NCBI RefSeq assembly: GCF_900094935.1
Contig: NZ_FMBA01000005.1
Coordinates: forward strand, 1-64,000
Length of the DNA: 64,000 bases
From: Gilliamella intestini
Lineage (GTDB): Bacteria; Pseudomonadota; Gammaproteobacteria; Enterobacterales; Orbaceae
Reading direction: 5' to 3'
In this document: piece by piece, positions 40,162 to 48,601 of the stretch
Layout of the letters: each line of letters starts with the position of its first letter
Position numbering within the stretch: position 1 is the first letter of the stretch
Position numbers and translations under genes: made by a program
Notes under the pieces: model-generated
Databases searched by the model: none
What the model was told of the DNA's origin: nothing
What the model saw: only the letters and a program-made list of their open reading frames with translations

Positions 40162-41113
40162 TCTTACCTATATCACAACTCCAATACATAAAAAACAACA
40201 TGACATTCACTAATCGTTTATGTTTAACTTGTCTTAAAATTGGGTCTCTATCAACTAATAACTTTGATAAGTAATTCATTATGTCATCAAAAGTCTGATA
40301 ATCTTTTCTTTTTGCAATAATATTTAAACAAAACTCATTTGCAGCAAGATCATAACGTTCACGTAATTCACTATTTTCAGCTAAAGATAGAAAAGATTCA
40401 ATTTCATTAACGTCTTTTAAGTAACGCCGCTTAAGCTCATTAGCATAAGCCTCAGTCATATTATTTAGCTGATTTTTTCTAGCATAAGTGGTTCGCTCAA
40501 TATTGATATCGGTTAAACTTCTTTCAAGTGTTCGCGCTTGATTTGCAAATGCCTGGATAACTTCTGCTAAATCGTCAGGACTAACAATTAACGGACTATC
40601 GATAGGATCTAGTTCAGCGATTCTCATTATTTCAGGATATCGTTTAAGATAAAGTTCTATCTGATTAATATCTATGATCTTTACTGATGCTATATCGACT
40701 TCAATATAGTCTGAAATCGTTTTACATATTTCACTCTCTGCATTACCAGTTAAACGACGATTAGTAAACAAGACATAATTATCCAGCTCACCTTGATCTT
40801 TTAACTTTTTGATACGAATCAGTTCACCACCAATCACGGTATTTGGGTTAGTTTTCTTTTCTTTATTATAAAAATCAGATTCAGAGCAATTACGATTATA
40901 GCCATTAGTATGTTTGGCTTGAATAATTGTTGTTCCAACCCAAGGTGAACTTCTACTGGGAAATAATTCGGCAGTACCAATAAATTTAGCGTCTCGCCCA
41001 CCATCAGGCCCCTTAGCAAATCCTTGTGTAGAAATACCCATTATATGTTGGCAGATAACAACAACTAATTTTTCAAATTGCTCATCACTCATATCTTCAT
41101 AAGCATATTTCAT
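40139..41113 (-). CDS. ABC-three-component effector with restriction-endonuclease-like domain
   Basis: 324 residues from the ATG at 41113; a TTG frame opens at 41146. The N-terminal 70 residues form a PD-(D/E)xK nuclease core: E12 in 'MSDEQFEKLVV', D41 in 'GPDGGRDAKF' and QAK at 65-67 in 'TTIIQAKHT'. The middle has an 'FTNRRLTG' segment. The C-terminal 150 residues are helical and probably bind the middle component. It would be the DNA-cleaving effector of the ABC-3C operon. The trigger is unknown. Confidence 0.75.
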   Translation of the reverse strand: MKYAYEDMSDEQFEKLVVVICQHIMGISTQGFAKGPDGGRDAKFIGTAELFPSRSSPWVGTTIIQAKHTNGYNRNCSESDFYNKEKKTNPNTVIGGELIRIKKLKDQGELDNYVLFTNRRLTGNAESEICKTISDYIEVDIASVKIIDINQIELYLKRYPEIMRIAELDPIDSPLIVSPDDLAEVIQAFANQARTLERSLTDINIERTTYARKNQLNNMTEAYANELKRRYLKDVNEIESFLSLAENSELRERYDLAANEFCLNIIAKRKDYQTFDDIMNYLSKLLVDRDPILRQVKHKRLVNVMLFFMYWSCDIGKNEDAKTQ

Positions 41114-41223
41114 AAAATGTGTATTCCTTGCTACTAAAAATTTCAAATATTATAACTGTGTTTATATACATGACAATAATAAGCTTATTATTTTACGAGA
41201 CAGTTCACATTTTTTGAAACTCA

Positions 41224-41937
41224 TTACTCTTTCATCGTTTTCTTTTTCAGAATTTTTTGTACTTCTTTAGCATCAATTTCCATAATTGTAGCTATTTGTT
41301 CAATGGAACTATCTTTTTGAGATAGTGCATGTACTAACCTTTCTTTTTGCTCTCGTTCATGCTTTGCGACCAGTTTTGCAGTTCTAGCTTTTTCCTCAGC
41401 AGTTTTTACTTTATCATGTGCTACCGCCAACTTCTCTTTCGCAATTTGTTTTTCTTGTTTACGAATGCGTTCAACCACTTGGTAAGTCGGAACATATTTC
41501 AGGCTTTGTTCGAGTTCTTCCATAAGTTTGATGCTGCGAAAGCTGATATAGGTTTTTGGGGTGATAATTAAGTGGTCGGTAAGTTCGATATTTAAAATAT
41601 GGGCAACTTGAATTAAGCGATCGGTGATGTCTTTATCGGCCGCTGAGGGGATCAGCGATCCGGACGGGTGGTTATGCACCAAAATCACGCGAGAGGCGTT
41701 TTTCATCACCGCAACACGAAATACGTTCATTGGCTCAATGTTGACCGATTTATACGATCCAAGCGCAATTAGTTCAATATACAGGATATAACCGGCTTGA
41801 TTCATACCAATAATCCAAAGATGTTCCTTTTCTTGGTCGATCTTGTTTTCACGCAATAACACACGCTGCATAATACTGTACACGTCGTCCGTGCTTTCAA
41901 TATAGCGTTTGTCATGTTTGGTTAGTTTAATATCCAT
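41224..41937 (-). CDS. RadC-like JAB-domain protein with C-terminal coiled coil
   Basis: 237 residues from the ATG at 41937, which has AAGG upstream. The JAMM metalloprotease-like motif is complete: H88 and H90 in 'VHNHPSGS' and D101. The N-terminal HhH region of full RadC is absent. After the JAB domain, residues about 150-237 are a highly charged coiled coil. Such short RadC proteins are common on mobile islands; the 'DNA repair' label is historical and the function is unknown. Confidence 0.8.
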   Translation of the reverse strand: MDIKLTKHDKRYIESTDDVYSIMQRVLLRENKIDQEKEHLWIIGMNQAGYILYIELIALGSYKSVNIEPMNVFRVAVMKNASRVILVHNHPSGSLIPSAADKDITDRLIQVAHILNIELTDHLIITPKTYISFRSIKLMEELEQSLKYVPTYQVVERIRKQEKQIAKEKLAVAHDKVKTAEEKARTAKLVAKHEREQKERLVHALSQKDSSIEQIATIMEIDAKEVQKILKKKTMKE

Positions 41938-42043
41938 CTTATCGCCTTGTAAAATCACACAAAAAATAATATAGCATATTCTGTTTATGCAGGGCAGTGG
42001 TTAATCAAATAATTCCACCTGTTCACTTTTTAGGTTATATTAT

Positions 42044-42078
42044 TTGTAAAAAATATTCAGGAGTCTATACCGTTTCAA
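42044..42078 (+). repeat. dispersed intergenic repeat, copy 4
   Basis: TTGTAAAAAATATTCAGGA followed by GTCTATACCGTTTCAA. It lies 13 bp before the zinc-ribbon/HTH gene and is identical over 35 bp to copies 5 and 6. With copy 5 it forms direct repeats around that gene. Confidence 0.8.
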
Positions 42079-42091
42079 AGGGGGGTTAACA

Positions 42092-42838
42092 ATGTATCAC
42101 TCTATTTTACCCAACGAGCAGCATTCTGCTGCTGAGCGATTTTTGCAACGAGTGCCAAAGTTAATCGCAACAAGTCCATTATGTCGACGCCTTAAGCCTG
42201 TCGCATTACTGATTGATATTGCGCCCATGACATTAATTGCTCTGCCACATAGCTTGATTGCCAATAAATTTAACCTTTCACCGCGAGCTGCTCAAAGGCG
42301 AGATAACGTTATTCGTCATTGGTTAGCGCAGTATGAGCCTGATCTTTATCAAGCGGTACTTAACCTTACACAATCGATGCCGGCAGAAGTGTCTCGACAA
42401 GCTCAGGCATTTAAGTCATGGCTAGCCGAGCTACTTGATACGTCAGATATGCCTTGCGATTATTGTGGATCGCTAAGCACAGTTCGCATTGGGCACCGTC
42501 TTAATTTTCGTTGCCGAACTTGTCGCCGAACGTTTAATCCACTCAAAAAGTATTATCTTGATAAGTTATCTCATTGTGAACGGTGGTTGCCTTTTATTGA
42601 TTTATTGCTACAAGGTGAAACATTGAAAACCATTAACCAGCAATTGGGAATCAATACCGATACCGCCGCTAAGTGGCAACGTTATTTTTTAGGAATAATG
42701 GAATTACAAGGATTTTTAGTATTGGCTAATTATTGCCAAGTAAAGCGACGCCAACGTTGCCGTCAAATATGGTTAGACATTCACACAGGTGACACGTTTT
42801 TACCAACTGGTAAGTCGCATTTTAGATCTAAGTCATAG
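42092..42838 (+). CDS. zinc-ribbon/HTH protein, DUF746-like, possible transposon-type DNA-binding protein
   Basis: 248 residues. A helical N-terminal half is followed by a zinc ribbon, CDYC and CRTC (17 residues between pairs), in 'MPCDYCGSLSTVRIG' and 'NFRCRTCRRTFNPL'. Next comes an HTH-like segment 'GETLKTINQQLGINTDTAAK' and a basic C-terminus ('VKRRQRCRQIW'). The order zinc ribbon-HTH resembles IS1 InsA-type transposase subunits and DUF746. No DDE catalytic domain is visible. Identical copies of the dispersed repeat lie 13 bp before and 15 bp after it, and a decayed 3' copy lies 1175 bp downstream. Confidence 0.6.
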   Translation: MYHSILPNEQHSAAERFLQRVPKLIATSPLCRRLKPVALLIDIAPMTLIALPHSLIANKFNLSPRAAQRRDNVIRHWLAQYEPDLYQAVLNLTQSMPAEVSRQAQAFKSWLAELLDTSDMPCDYCGSLSTVRIGHRLNFRCRTCRRTFNPLKKYYLDKLSHCERWLPFIDLLLQGETLKTINQQLGINTDTAAKWQRYFLGIMELQGFLVLANYCQVKRRQRCRQIWLDIHTGDTFLPTGKSHFRSKS

Positions 42839-42955
42839 TAATAATTAATAAGGTTGTAAAAAATATTCAGGAGTCTATACCGTTTCAATCATAACTCATT
42901 ATGTTCAATCATTTTTTAATGGTAATAGGCAAAGGGCTTTAAAAACCTTAAAAGC
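42721..42955 (+). repeat. left copy of a segmental duplication
   Basis: Covers the 3' end of the zinc-ribbon/HTH gene, repeat copy 5 and following DNA. It matches 43896-44130 at a constant offset of 1175 bp through the repeat, then with small indels. Differences are scattered, so the duplication is not recent. Confidence 0.75.
42854..42888 (+). repeat. dispersed intergenic repeat, copy 5
   Basis: Identical over 35 bp to copy 4 at 42044 and copy 6 at 44029. It lies 15 bp after the zinc-ribbon/HTH gene stop. Confidence 0.8.
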
Positions 42956-42970
42956 GTTAAAAAATTCCGA

Positions 42971-43019
42971 TATTAAAGCAGTAAAGGACAACATACAAAC
43001 ATTAATGAGCTTAAAATAA
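42971..43019 (+). pseudogene. remnant 3' end of an RlaP nucleotidyltransferase gene
   Basis: The last codons read 'IQTLMSLK' and stop, identical to the end of the intact gene at 44173-44928. The DNA beyond (to about 43040) resembles the junction with the second nucleotidyltransferase. The rest of the gene has been deleted from this left copy of the duplicated block. Confidence 0.65.
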
Positions 43020-43106
43020 GACAAGAAATACAGGATGACAATCCAATCAGATGAGTTCCACAGTATAAAATAGTTGGGCGATTTTCTGGCTGATTTCGGC
43101 AATTAA

Positions 43107-43544
43107 TTATTGCTTCAAAGTAAGCTTACTTGATATTTTTTGTATCCCACCAATAGAATAATGGCAGCATAATAAAATTGCCGGATATATTATAAAATTA
43201 AGGGTTATCATTGATGTGACACCTAACATCTCCGTAATAAAATTTAGATTAAAAATCAATTTATTAGTATCTTCCATAACTAACATGAATACAATAGGTG
43301 ACATTAAGGTAATGATAAAACCAATTGGCACTGCGCAAATCACTAAAACTATCGGTTGTTTTATTTTATTTAAAAGAAAGATTGAAATCAGAATAAAACA
43401 GAAATAACACAAACCATAACATATCAAATAATATAATTCTGGTGTGCGATGTTTTGCGATAATCATTCGATAACACCATTGGTAACTTAGATAGGCACCT
43501 ATAAAGTTAAACAATACGATAATTAATAAATTAATTATTTTCAT
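43107..43544 (-). CDS. small four-helix membrane protein of unknown function
   Basis: 145 residues from the ATG at 43544, which has AAGGA 8 nt upstream; an ATG at 43568 is less likely. Four hydrophobic segments cover most of the protein ('IINLLIIVLFNFIGAYLSY', 'YLICYGLCYFCFILISIFLL', 'IVLVICAVPIGFIITLMSPI', 'MITLNFIIYPAILLCC'). No family is recognised. Its start overlaps the end of a decayed reading frame on the same strand, an arrangement seen in toxin-immunity pairs; that is only a possibility. Confidence 0.55.
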   Translation of the reverse strand: MKIINLLIIVLFNFIGAYLSYQWCYRMIIAKHRTPELYYLICYGLCYFCFILISIFLLNKIKQPIVLVICAVPIGFIITLMSPIVFMLVMEDTNKLIFNLNFITEMLGVTSMITLNFIIYPAILLCCHYSIGGIQKISSKLTLKQ

Positions 43545-43795
43545 TAGGTTGTCCTTTTTTATCTTCAATCTCTTTTAACGCTTTTTCCAAAGAGCTAGGT
43601 AACCGATAAAGTTCTTGTAGACCATATTCATGCAAAATGTGTACCTAGTTGTGTGAAATTGTCCATCCTTGTAGTAAATAAATTAGCTTCGACATCTTGC
43701 TGACTATTTTTTCTACTTTATTGGTTAAATTGTTATATATGTCATTTTTACACCAACAAAAATGGGACTTTTGGTTGCCACTTACGCATAATGAT
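43531..43795 (-). pseudogene. decayed small gene upstream of the membrane protein
   Basis: One frame is open for about 85 codons with a single in-frame TAG near 43632. It ends in 'LQELYRLPSSLEKALKEIED' followed by 'KKGQPNENN' and a stop that overlaps the next gene's start. The charged helical C-terminus looks protein-coding. No homologue is recognised. Confidence 0.35.
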
Positions 43796-43849
43796 GTCTC
43801 TGTTTCTTATTTAAACATGTGCTTGATTATATTGCATTAATTAACAAAT

Positions 43850-44011
43850 AGCAACTCTATTTTATTGATCTGATGGAGGATAAAAGATATGTGACATTGG
43901 CTAACTATTGTCAAATAAAGCGACGCCAACGTTACCGTCAAACATGGTTAGACGTTCAAGCAGGTACCACATTTTTACCGACTGGTAAGTCGCATTTTAG
44001 ATCTAAGTCAT
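43850..44011 (+). pseudogene. truncated 3' copy of the zinc-ribbon/HTH gene
   Basis: Reads 'YFIDLMEDKRYVTLANYCQ', then 'IKRRQRYRQTWLDVQAG' and 'TFLPTGKSHFRSKS' with the same stop as the gene at 42092. Everything before the last 50 codons, including the zinc ribbon, is missing. Confidence 0.75.
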
Positions 44012-44130
44012 AGTAATAATTAATAAGGTTGTAAAAAATATTCAGGAGTCTATACCGTTTCAATCATAACTTATTATGTTAAATCATTTTTTAATGGTAA
44101 TAGGCAAAAGACTTTAAATGCGTTAAAAAT
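43896..44130 (+). repeat. right copy of a segmental duplication
   Basis: Pairs with 42721-42955. In this copy the DNA continues into the intact RlaP nucleotidyltransferase gene, so it probably shows the ancestral order zinc-ribbon/HTH gene, repeat, nucleotidyltransferases. Confidence 0.75.
44029..44063 (+). repeat. dispersed intergenic repeat, copy 6
   Basis: Identical over 35 bp to copies 4 and 5. It is part of the duplicated block, 110 bp upstream of the first nucleotidyltransferase gene. Confidence 0.8.
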
Positions 44131-44172
44131 TCAGATATAAAGTAAAATAAATAACCTAAAGGAATAGTTGCA

Positions 44173-44928
44173 ATGCAAAACCGCATAAAACAAAAGTTAG
44201 CAGAATTAGCACAACAACATAATATCCATATACTTTACGCTTGCGAATCAGGCAGTCGGGCGTGGGGGTTTCCATCGCAGAATAGTGATTATGATGTGCG
44301 TTTTATTTATGTGCATCGTTTTGAGAAATACTTAGCCATTGATAACCCTGCTTCACATTTAACTTTTCCTATTGATGATGAGCTGGATTTGCATGGTTGG
44401 GATTTAAAAAAAACTTTACAATTGATCCGCAAATCAAATACTACCCCGTTTGAATGGTTGCAATTACCCATTATTTATCAACAAAATGCGCCAATTGCTA
44501 ATCAATTATGGCAACTTTGTTCCAATTTCTTTAATGCTAGGGGTAATATTTATCACTATTTAGGTATTGCCAAAAGCGCCTTACAAAGCAGTGAAGGGCA
44601 GCAGATCGGTATCAAAAAACTGTTTTATGTATTAAGACCATTATTATGTGCTAAATGGTGTTTAGAAAAACAGCAAATCGCCCCCATGGCCATTACGCCA
44701 TTATTGACACTATTACCTGATGATTTAAGCCAACAAATCAATGATATTATTGCCTTAAAAGCAACCATGACTGAATCAACACCTATCACTATCGATCCAA
44801 AAATCTTATTGTTTATTGAACAATCCATGATTGAGATTAAAGAAAGTTTACAGGCTATAGACGAACAACATTTTAAGGCAGATAAATTAGATCGCTTTTT
44901 TATACAAACGTTAATGAGCTTAAAATAA
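44173..44928 (+). CDS. RlaP-type nucleotidyltransferase 1
   Basis: 251 residues, DNA polymerase beta superfamily. The catalytic motif is GSRAWG (27-32) with D39 and D41 in 'SDYDVRFIY'. The family (RlaP) is predicted to act with RNA ligases in RNA repair, adding or removing nucleotides at RNA ends; this is a prediction from gene neighbourhoods. AAGGA precedes the start. It is 15 bp from a second, divergent family member, so the two probably form a pair. rtcB is 6 kb upstream. Confidence 0.78.
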   Translation: MQNRIKQKLAELAQQHNIHILYACESGSRAWGFPSQNSDYDVRFIYVHRFEKYLAIDNPASHLTFPIDDELDLHGWDLKKTLQLIRKSNTTPFEWLQLPIIYQQNAPIANQLWQLCSNFFNARGNIYHYLGIAKSALQSSEGQQIGIKKLFYVLRPLLCAKWCLEKQQIAPMAITPLLTLLPDDLSQQINDIIALKATMTESTPITIDPKILLFIEQSMIEIKESLQAIDEQHFKADKLDRFFIQTLMSLK

Positions 44929-44943
44929 GGAAAGGAATACGAC

Positions 44944-46005
44944 ATGACAATCGACGATTTAAAAGCACAAAACTTAATCTTATTTGAAGTGATCAGCGGT
45001 AGCCGTGCATTTGGTTTGGCTACTGAAACATCAGATACCGATATTAAAGGGGTGTTTTATTTACCTAAAGATAAATTTTATGGACTCGAGTATATTCCGC
45101 AAATTAGTAATGAAACTAATGATATCGTCTATTATGAATTAGGTCGCTTTGTTGAGTTATTGCTAAAAAGTAATCCGAATATTTTAGAAGTATTGGCTTC
45201 TGCACCCGACTGTATTTTATATCAGCATCCAATCATGCAGCAGTTAACCCTTGATCTATTTTTATCCCAACAAACTAAACAAACCTTTGCTCACTATGCT
45301 ATGTCACAAATTAAAAAAGCTAAAGGATTGAATAAAAAAATCAATAATCCCATTGAGGTGAAACGTAAAACGGTCCTTGATTTTTGTTATATTATTCAAG
45401 GGCAGCATGCTTATCCCCTCACTAATTGGTTAAGTGAAAAGCGTTTTGAGCAACATTTATGTGGTTTGGTGAATATTCCACATAGTCGAGATTTATATGC
45501 ACTTTTTTATGATGCCTCGGGGGATTGTGGCTATCATGGCATTATTCAAAATGATGATTCGACCGAACTTTGCTTGTCGTCGGTGAAAGTAGGCACCACA
45601 GTAAATGCTTACTTAAGTTTTAATCGTGATAGTTTTTCATCGCATTGTCGTGATTATAAGGCTTACTGGCAATGGGTTGAAAAGCGAAATGAACAGCGTT
45701 ATCAAAGTAATATTAAAAGTGGTAATGATTTTGATGCTAAAAATATGATGCATACTATTCGTTTATTGCAAGTGGCGCATGAAATAATGACTAAAGGCAC
45801 CATTACCAATAAATGCGCTAATCGTGATGAACTGCTCGCCATTAAAAATGGTCAATTAAGCTATGATGAGATTATGCATATCTCAGAAACATTGTTAAGC
45901 AAAATTGAAATCGCATCAATCACTTCAATGTTGCCAGAAACACCTAATTTTACTAAAGCGATTGCACAGTTAGTAAAAATGCGTGAATTATTATATAACC
46001 ACTAA
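44944..46005 (+). CDS. RlaP-type nucleotidyltransferase 2
   Basis: 353 residues. The same catalytic layout: GS at 19-20 in 'ISGSRAFGLAT', then D31 and D33 in 'SDTDIKGVF'. It is about 100 residues longer than its neighbour, with a helical C-terminal domain. The two are clearly not recent duplicates. Having both in one operon suggests they act on different substrates or as a heteromer. The substrate is unknown. Confidence 0.78.
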   Translation: MTIDDLKAQNLILFEVISGSRAFGLATETSDTDIKGVFYLPKDKFYGLEYIPQISNETNDIVYYELGRFVELLLKSNPNILEVLASAPDCILYQHPIMQQLTLDLFLSQQTKQTFAHYAMSQIKKAKGLNKKINNPIEVKRKTVLDFCYIIQGQHAYPLTNWLSEKRFEQHLCGLVNIPHSRDLYALFYDASGDCGYHGIIQNDDSTELCLSSVKVGTTVNAYLSFNRDSFSSHCRDYKAYWQWVEKRNEQRYQSNIKSGNDFDAKNMMHTIRLLQVAHEIMTKGTITNKCANRDELLAIKNGQLSYDEIMHISETLLSKIEIASITSMLPETPNFTKAIAQLVKMRELLYNH

Positions 46006-46129
46006 TGATATCGCAAAACAATAACAGTTCATGATTGAATTATAAAAATAATTCAATGAGTTATTTACAATACATGTCATTATGTTAATTTATTTCACTT
46101 CCTTGTGATACTCTAATTTAAGTATGAAA

Positions 46130-46678
46130 TTATTTTAATTTAGATTTTTTGGTTTCTTTTCTTTCTTTTAGCTCTTTTAATTCAAATTCCCAAACCTGCC
46201 AAAAATCCATATTTGTTGGTTCCAAAACATTCATTTCGTGATTAAATTTTACAATATCACTAAATTCATTAACACAATACATATCAGCATCATTAATAAT
46301 TTTCAAGATTGGGATTGCTTTAAGCCCTGTTTCCTGCATAAATTGATGGCCAATAAAATCAAGCCTCATCCAATCAGCACTTAATTTAGAGGCTGTATAA
46401 GTATGAAAACCATATAAAAATGTCCAAAAAGGTCCCACTGCCATTGCTTGAGGACGACGCCAAATCTCCTCTTTTACTTCAATATAAATACCTCTATGGG
46501 GAATAGCATCACAATCTTCACCAAGTAAATGAGCAACATATTCATCAGGAAATTTAATTGCCAAACTATTTTCAATATTGCGAATATCTTGCAATACTAT
46601 TTTATCTTCAGCCATTGGAAAAACACTATAATCTCTATCTAAATACTGATTCATTAATAAAATCGTTTTGTCTTCCAT
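46130..46678 (-). CDS. SMI1/KNR4 (SUKH) domain protein
   Basis: 182 residues from the ATG at 46678, which has GAGG at the right spacing; an ATG at 46684 lies on the ribosome site itself. The SUKH core is 'DIRNIENSLAIKFPDEYVAHL', with 'YIEVKEEIWRRPQ' and 'FIGHQFMQETG'. SUKH proteins often serve as immunity proteins for polymorphic or contact-dependent toxins. No toxin gene is adjacent, so this may be an orphan immunity gene. Confidence 0.75.
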   Translation of the reverse strand: MEDKTILLMNQYLDRDYSVFPMAEDKIVLQDIRNIENSLAIKFPDEYVAHLLGEDCDAIPHRGIYIEVKEEIWRRPQAMAVGPFWTFLYGFHTYTASKLSADWMRLDFIGHQFMQETGLKAIPILKIINDADMYCVNEFSDIVKFNHEMNVLEPTNMDFWQVWEFELKELKERKETKKSKLK

Positions 46679-46810
46679 CCTCATTCCTCTTTAATTTTTT
46701 ATTTACCCATTTTTTAAGCAAAATATTATAACTTTTAGGCTATTTTTTAAAAGATATTTTAATTAAATCGATCAACTGGTTGGCTTTAAAATAGGACAAT
46801 TATCGTACAT

Positions 46811-46837
46811 AAAAACAGACAATCTTTTTATAGATTG
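46811..46837 (-). terminator. tre operon terminator
   Basis: CAATCT (46820-46825) and AGATTG (46832-46837), extended by GAC/GCC ends, form a hairpin followed on the minus strand by a T run. It lies 15 bp past treC. Confidence 0.75.
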
Positions 46838-46851
46838 CCCATATCGCTTGC

Positions 46852-48525
46852 TTAATCCGCCTGTTGCAACCAATATATGGCTTCATAAGGTTTTAATCTT
46901 ATTTCAGAGACTAGCCGATGGTTATCTTGATAATTGCTAAATAATCGTTTCCAATTCAAGAGTTGTAACGAATTAGGTAATGACCATGTCAGTGTTTTAT
47001 CGGTCAGATTTGCTATCACCAGTAATTTTTGATTATGCCACCGCCTGATGTAGCACCAATAATCAGCAATATCTGGCGTTAGATCTTGATAATCACCAAA
47101 AATAAAAATCGGGTACGTTTTGCGTAATTTAATTAAGGTTTGATAGCAATAAAATACCGAATCAGGATCTTCAAGTGCCGCTTTGACATTAATTTGTGGA
47201 TAATTGCTAGCAACCTCAATCCAAGGCTTACCTTGGGTAAAGCCAGCATTGGCAGAACTATCCCATTGCATTGGTGTTCGGCTGTTGTCTCTGGATTTAC
47301 TGGCTAAAATAGCTAAGATATCTTGTTTTGCCATGCCTTGCGCAAGTTTTTCGTGATAGATATTAAGGCTTTCAACATCTTTATATTGTGAAATATCAGT
47401 AAAATGAGGATTGGTCATACCGATTTCTTCACCTTGATAAAGATAAGGTGTGCCTTGTAAACCATACAGTAGCATGGCTAACATTTTGGCAGATTGTTTG
47501 TGATATTGGTTTTCATTACCAAGGCGTGAGACGATACGAGGTTGATCATGATTACACCAAAAAATTGCATTCCAAGCCTTATCTTGCATGCCTGTTTGCC
47601 AATAGCCAAGGATTTTTTTAAGTTCAAGTAAATCAGGTTTAGCCAGCGTCCATTTATTACCGTTTGGATAATCGATTTTTAGATGATGAAAGTTAAACGT
47701 CATGGTCAATTCTTTATCATCTAAGCTAGCATATTTTTGGCAGTTTTCTAATGTGGTGGATGACATTTCGCCAACCGTTTTAAGTTGGTTGGGTTGAAAC
47801 ACATCACGACTGATCTCTTGTAAAAATTCATGAATTTTTGGACCATCGGTATAAAACCGCCTACCATCACCATTTTCATCATCCAGAAAATCTTGCTGTT
47901 TTGAAACTAAATTAATCACATCAAGCCTTAATGCATCAACGCCTTTATCAGCCCAAAATTGACATACTTTTTTGATTTCTTGACGAACAGTTGGGTTTTC
48001 CCAATTAAGATCGGCTTGCTGTTTAGCAAATAAGTGCAAATAGTACTGTTTTGATTGTTCATGCCATTGCCATGCTTTACCGCCAAATTTTGACCGCCAA
48101 TTGTTAGGCTCTGAGCCATCGGCTTTAGCGTCTTTCCAAATATAAAATGAGCGATAAGGACTTGACTTATCTAAGGCTGATTTAAACCATGGGTGCTGTG
48201 TTGAAGTATGATTAAACACCATATCCATCATAATGCGAATACCACGCTCGTGCGCTTGTTTAACCAGTAGTTCGAAATCAGCCATTGAGCCATAGCTCGG
48301 ATCTATATCATAATAATCCGACACATCATAACCGTTATCAATTTGTGGGGATGGATAAATCGGCGTTAACCAAATAGCACTAACCCCTAAATTTTCAAGA
48401 TAATCTAATCGGCTAATAATACCTAATAAATCACCCGTTGAACCGGCGCCACTAGCTTGGAAACTTTTTGGATAGATCTGGTAAATAGTACCATTTTGCC
48501 ACCAAGGGATATCGATTTTATTCAT
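46852..48525 (-). CDS. treC: trehalose-6-phosphate hydrolase TreC
   Basis: GH13 enzyme, 557 residues, cytosolic; splits trehalose-6-phosphate into glucose and glucose-6-phosphate. Family regions: 'MDMVFNHTSTQHPWF', the nucleophile Asp in 'GVDALRLDVINL', the acid/base Glu in 'TVGEMSSTTLE' and 'FWCNHDQPRIVSRLG'. The sequence follows E. coli TreC closely throughout. It lies downstream of treB, 76 bp away, with a small hairpin at 48556-48585 between them. Confidence 0.95.
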   Translation of the reverse strand: MNKIDIPWWQNGTIYQIYPKSFQASGAGSTGDLLGIISRLDYLENLGVSAIWLTPIYPSPQIDNGYDVSDYYDIDPSYGSMADFELLVKQAHERGIRIMMDMVFNHTSTQHPWFKSALDKSSPYRSFYIWKDAKADGSEPNNWRSKFGGKAWQWHEQSKQYYLHLFAKQQADLNWENPTVRQEIKKVCQFWADKGVDALRLDVINLVSKQQDFLDDENGDGRRFYTDGPKIHEFLQEISRDVFQPNQLKTVGEMSSTTLENCQKYASLDDKELTMTFNFHHLKIDYPNGNKWTLAKPDLLELKKILGYWQTGMQDKAWNAIFWCNHDQPRIVSRLGNENQYHKQSAKMLAMLLYGLQGTPYLYQGEEIGMTNPHFTDISQYKDVESLNIYHEKLAQGMAKQDILAILASKSRDNSRTPMQWDSSANAGFTQGKPWIEVASNYPQINVKAALEDPDSVFYCYQTLIKLRKTYPIFIFGDYQDLTPDIADYWCYIRRWHNQKLLVIANLTDKTLTWSLPNSLQLLNWKRLFSNYQDNHRLVSEIRLKPYEAIYWLQQAD

Positions 48526-48601
48526 TGCTTGCTCTTTATTATTTATTTTTCATAAATTAACCGCTCAATAACAAGAACGGTTAATGGTTATTAGCTCGTG
48601 T

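Noticed and set aside
41224-41937. Housekeeping DNA repair gene radC
   Set aside because: The N-terminal HhH region is missing and the gene lies among accessory genes, so it is called RadC-like only.
42850-43019. Open frame running from the repeat into 'IQTLMSLK'
   Set aside because: No start codon or ribosome site, and it is the product of a deletion joining two segments; treated as a gene remnant.
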